From positions 1 to 40,575 of the forward strand of contig NZ_BOOC01000057.1 of NCBI RefSeq assembly GCF_016863035.1: a stretch of DNA of 40,575 bases, given 5' to 3'. Shown here one piece after another: positions 39,817 to 40,575 of the stretch (position 1 is the first letter of the stretch; each line of letters opens with the position of its first letter). The DNA is from Microbispora corallina (GTDB taxonomy: Bacteria; Actinomycetota; Actinomycetes; Streptosporangiales; Streptosporangiaceae). A model generated the notes under the pieces. That model saw only the letters and a program-made list of their open reading frames with translations. It ran no database searches and had not been told where the DNA came from. The translations under genes and the position numbers were made by a program.

Positions 39817-40317
39817 ATGAGGCTCAAGGTAGTTGCCCTGGTCGCGCTCGGAGCGGCCGCTATTGTCTCCCAGATGGCGTTCCCGGCGCTCCCGGCCTCC
39901 GCCACGTCCAAATACATGATCAAGAACGTCGCGACCGGGAAGTGTCTCCAGGGCACAATCGACAACAAAACAAATGCCGCCTACGAAGTGAAAATGGCCA
40001 CCTGCAACCGGAGCAACACCGCTCAATGGTGGGGCGAAAGCGTCCACAGGATCGTGATGGTGAACCCGAGCGGTTTGGAAGGCAGCAGATGCCTCAGCGT
40101 ACCGACAAGTCCGAGCGGGAGTTTCGCTCGGGATGTGTACGCCGCTCCGTGCGGGGCGGCGGGCTATCAGCAGACCCTGTCGTTCGGAGTCACCTCGAAC
40201 TACCCCATCTACTCACCTCAACCGGCCTGCTATGTCGGCCACTATTCCTCCTCCGACAGTTGGGCTTCCTGCTATGTGAGCAGCGGCAGCTACACGCGCT
40301 GGACCTGGGTCGCGTAG
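39817..40317 (+). CDS. Small secreted protein with ricin-like (QW) features
   Basis: 166 residues. The signal peptide MRLKVVALVALGAAAIVSQM is followed by FPALPASA, with cleavage probably after ASA. The mature part, about 135 residues, has six Cys (GKCLQG, ATCNRS, SRCLSV, APCGAA, PACYVG, ASCYVS) for disulfides and QWWGES and RWTWVA segments like the QW motifs of beta-trefoil lectins. IKNVATGKCLQG strongly resembles the first ricin-B repeat. The strong AAGGAGG at 39,801-39,807 fixes the ATG at 39,817; longer in-frame starts are disfavoured. It diverges from the second LAL gene, a possible regulator. Sugar binding outside the cell is likely but unproven. Confidence 0.85.
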   Translation: MRLKVVALVALGAAAIVSQMAFPALPASATSKYMIKNVATGKCLQGTIDNKTNAAYEVKMATCNRSNTAQWWGESVHRIVMVNPSGLEGSRCLSVPTSPSGSFARDVYAAPCGAAGYQQTLSFGVTSNYPIYSPQPACYVGHYSSSDSWASCYVSSGSYTRWTWVA

Positions 40318-40334
40318 CGGCGCCCAGGTACTCT

Positions 40335-40383
40335 GATGCCTTCGGCGTCCCGGCCTGTCCCGGGCCGGGACGCCGAAGGCATC
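40335..40383. terminator. Perfect 20-bp hairpin terminator
   Basis: GATGCCTTCGGCGTCCCGGC (40,335-40,354) pairs perfectly with 40,364-40,383 around a 9-nt loop, 17 nt after the stop of the secreted protein. No T-run follows. The next gene reads towards it, so it may terminate both strands. Confidence 0.85.
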
Positions 40384-40498
40384 GCCGCCACCTCTGCCAC
40401 TACGATCCGAGGTCACAGCTCCGGTCACCCTCTATCGGCGGCCGCCGCCCGGTCCTCGTCCTGGCGGGACCGTGACCCGAACTGTTCGAGGGCGTCGC

Positions 40499-40575
40499 TC
40501 ACCGGAGACCGATCTTGGGACGGACCCACTCGGCGTACTTCCGGATCGCGTCGTCGGCCTCGGGCGCGTACCCAG
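40499..40575 (-). CDS. C-terminal fragment of an unknown protein, cut by the window edge
   Basis: Reading leftward from the edge the frame GYAPEADDAIRKYAEWVRPK ends IGLR and stop at 40,499-40,501. The segment is amphipathic and protein-like, and its stop lies 115 bp from the strong hairpin, as expected for a convergent gene. Too little is present to name a family. Confidence 0.4.
   Translation of the reverse strand, partial: GYAPEADDAIRKYAEWVRPKIGLR

Overview
The window is GC-rich DNA with strongly G/C-biased third codon positions, GTG starts, several apparently leaderless genes and very large LuxR-type ATPase regulators. Together with F420-dependent, TetR, HxlR and LacI families this points to an actinomycete, probably of the Streptosporangiales (Nonomuraea/Actinomadura/Streptosporangium type). 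The placement is inferred from style, not from a marker gene. No rRNA operon, complete tRNA or CRISPR array is visible.

Left part (1-20,000): mostly small two- to four-gene regulatory modules. An SDR, a frameshifted alpha/beta hydrolase and an NmrA-type reductase face an HxlR regulator. A SnoaL-like protein, a DHFR-family reductase and a VOC protein form a short run. A winged-helix regulator under two operator copies is translationally coupled to a frameshifted MFS exporter. A GH39 glycosidase faces its LacI repressor. A DUF5997-like protein faces a LysR effector domain without HTH. An aldo/keto reductase faces a TetR repressor across two perfect operators. Then come beta-carbonic anhydrase, threonylcarbamoyl-AMP synthase, a secreted SGNH hydrolase and a 954-residue LAL regulator.

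Middle (20,000-25,600): accessory DNA. It has a bacterial GRAS-domain protein with a decayed gene behind it, an IS5-type relic, and a nested structure. An outer pair of direct repeats carries the 3' half of a tRNA-Phe-like gene plus a terminator-like hairpin (21,855 and 25,495). An inner pair of 293-bp direct repeats carries the 3' part of a tRNA-Pro-like gene (22,243 and 24,491). Between the inner pair lie three small genes of SUKH, DUF5958-like and DUF3885-like type. This looks like a stripped-down integrative element or cassette of immunity-like genes.

Right part (25,600-40,575): a PAS-GAF histidine kinase; an ornithine-cyclodeaminase relic; a second HxlR regulator; a strip of gene relics (MFS exporter, DNA methylase, IS1634-type transposase); an unknown protein; a decayed arylamine N-acetyltransferase; and a third HxlR regulator behind an F420-dependent oxidoreductase. 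Next, a TetR regulator diverges from a class V aminotransferase overlapping a Gdx-like SMR transporter, with a 60-bp composite dyad between them. An SDR, a membrane-protein relic, a second (frameshifted) LAL regulator and a small secreted beta-trefoil-like protein follow.

Five otherwise recognisable genes (alpha/beta hydrolase, MFS, ornithine cyclodeaminase, NAT, second LAL) each lose frame in a way that one missing base would explain, twice in a homopolymer. They may be young pseudogenes or indel errors in the sequence, and only re-sequencing can decide. All functional statements come from reading motifs by eye; no database search was run.
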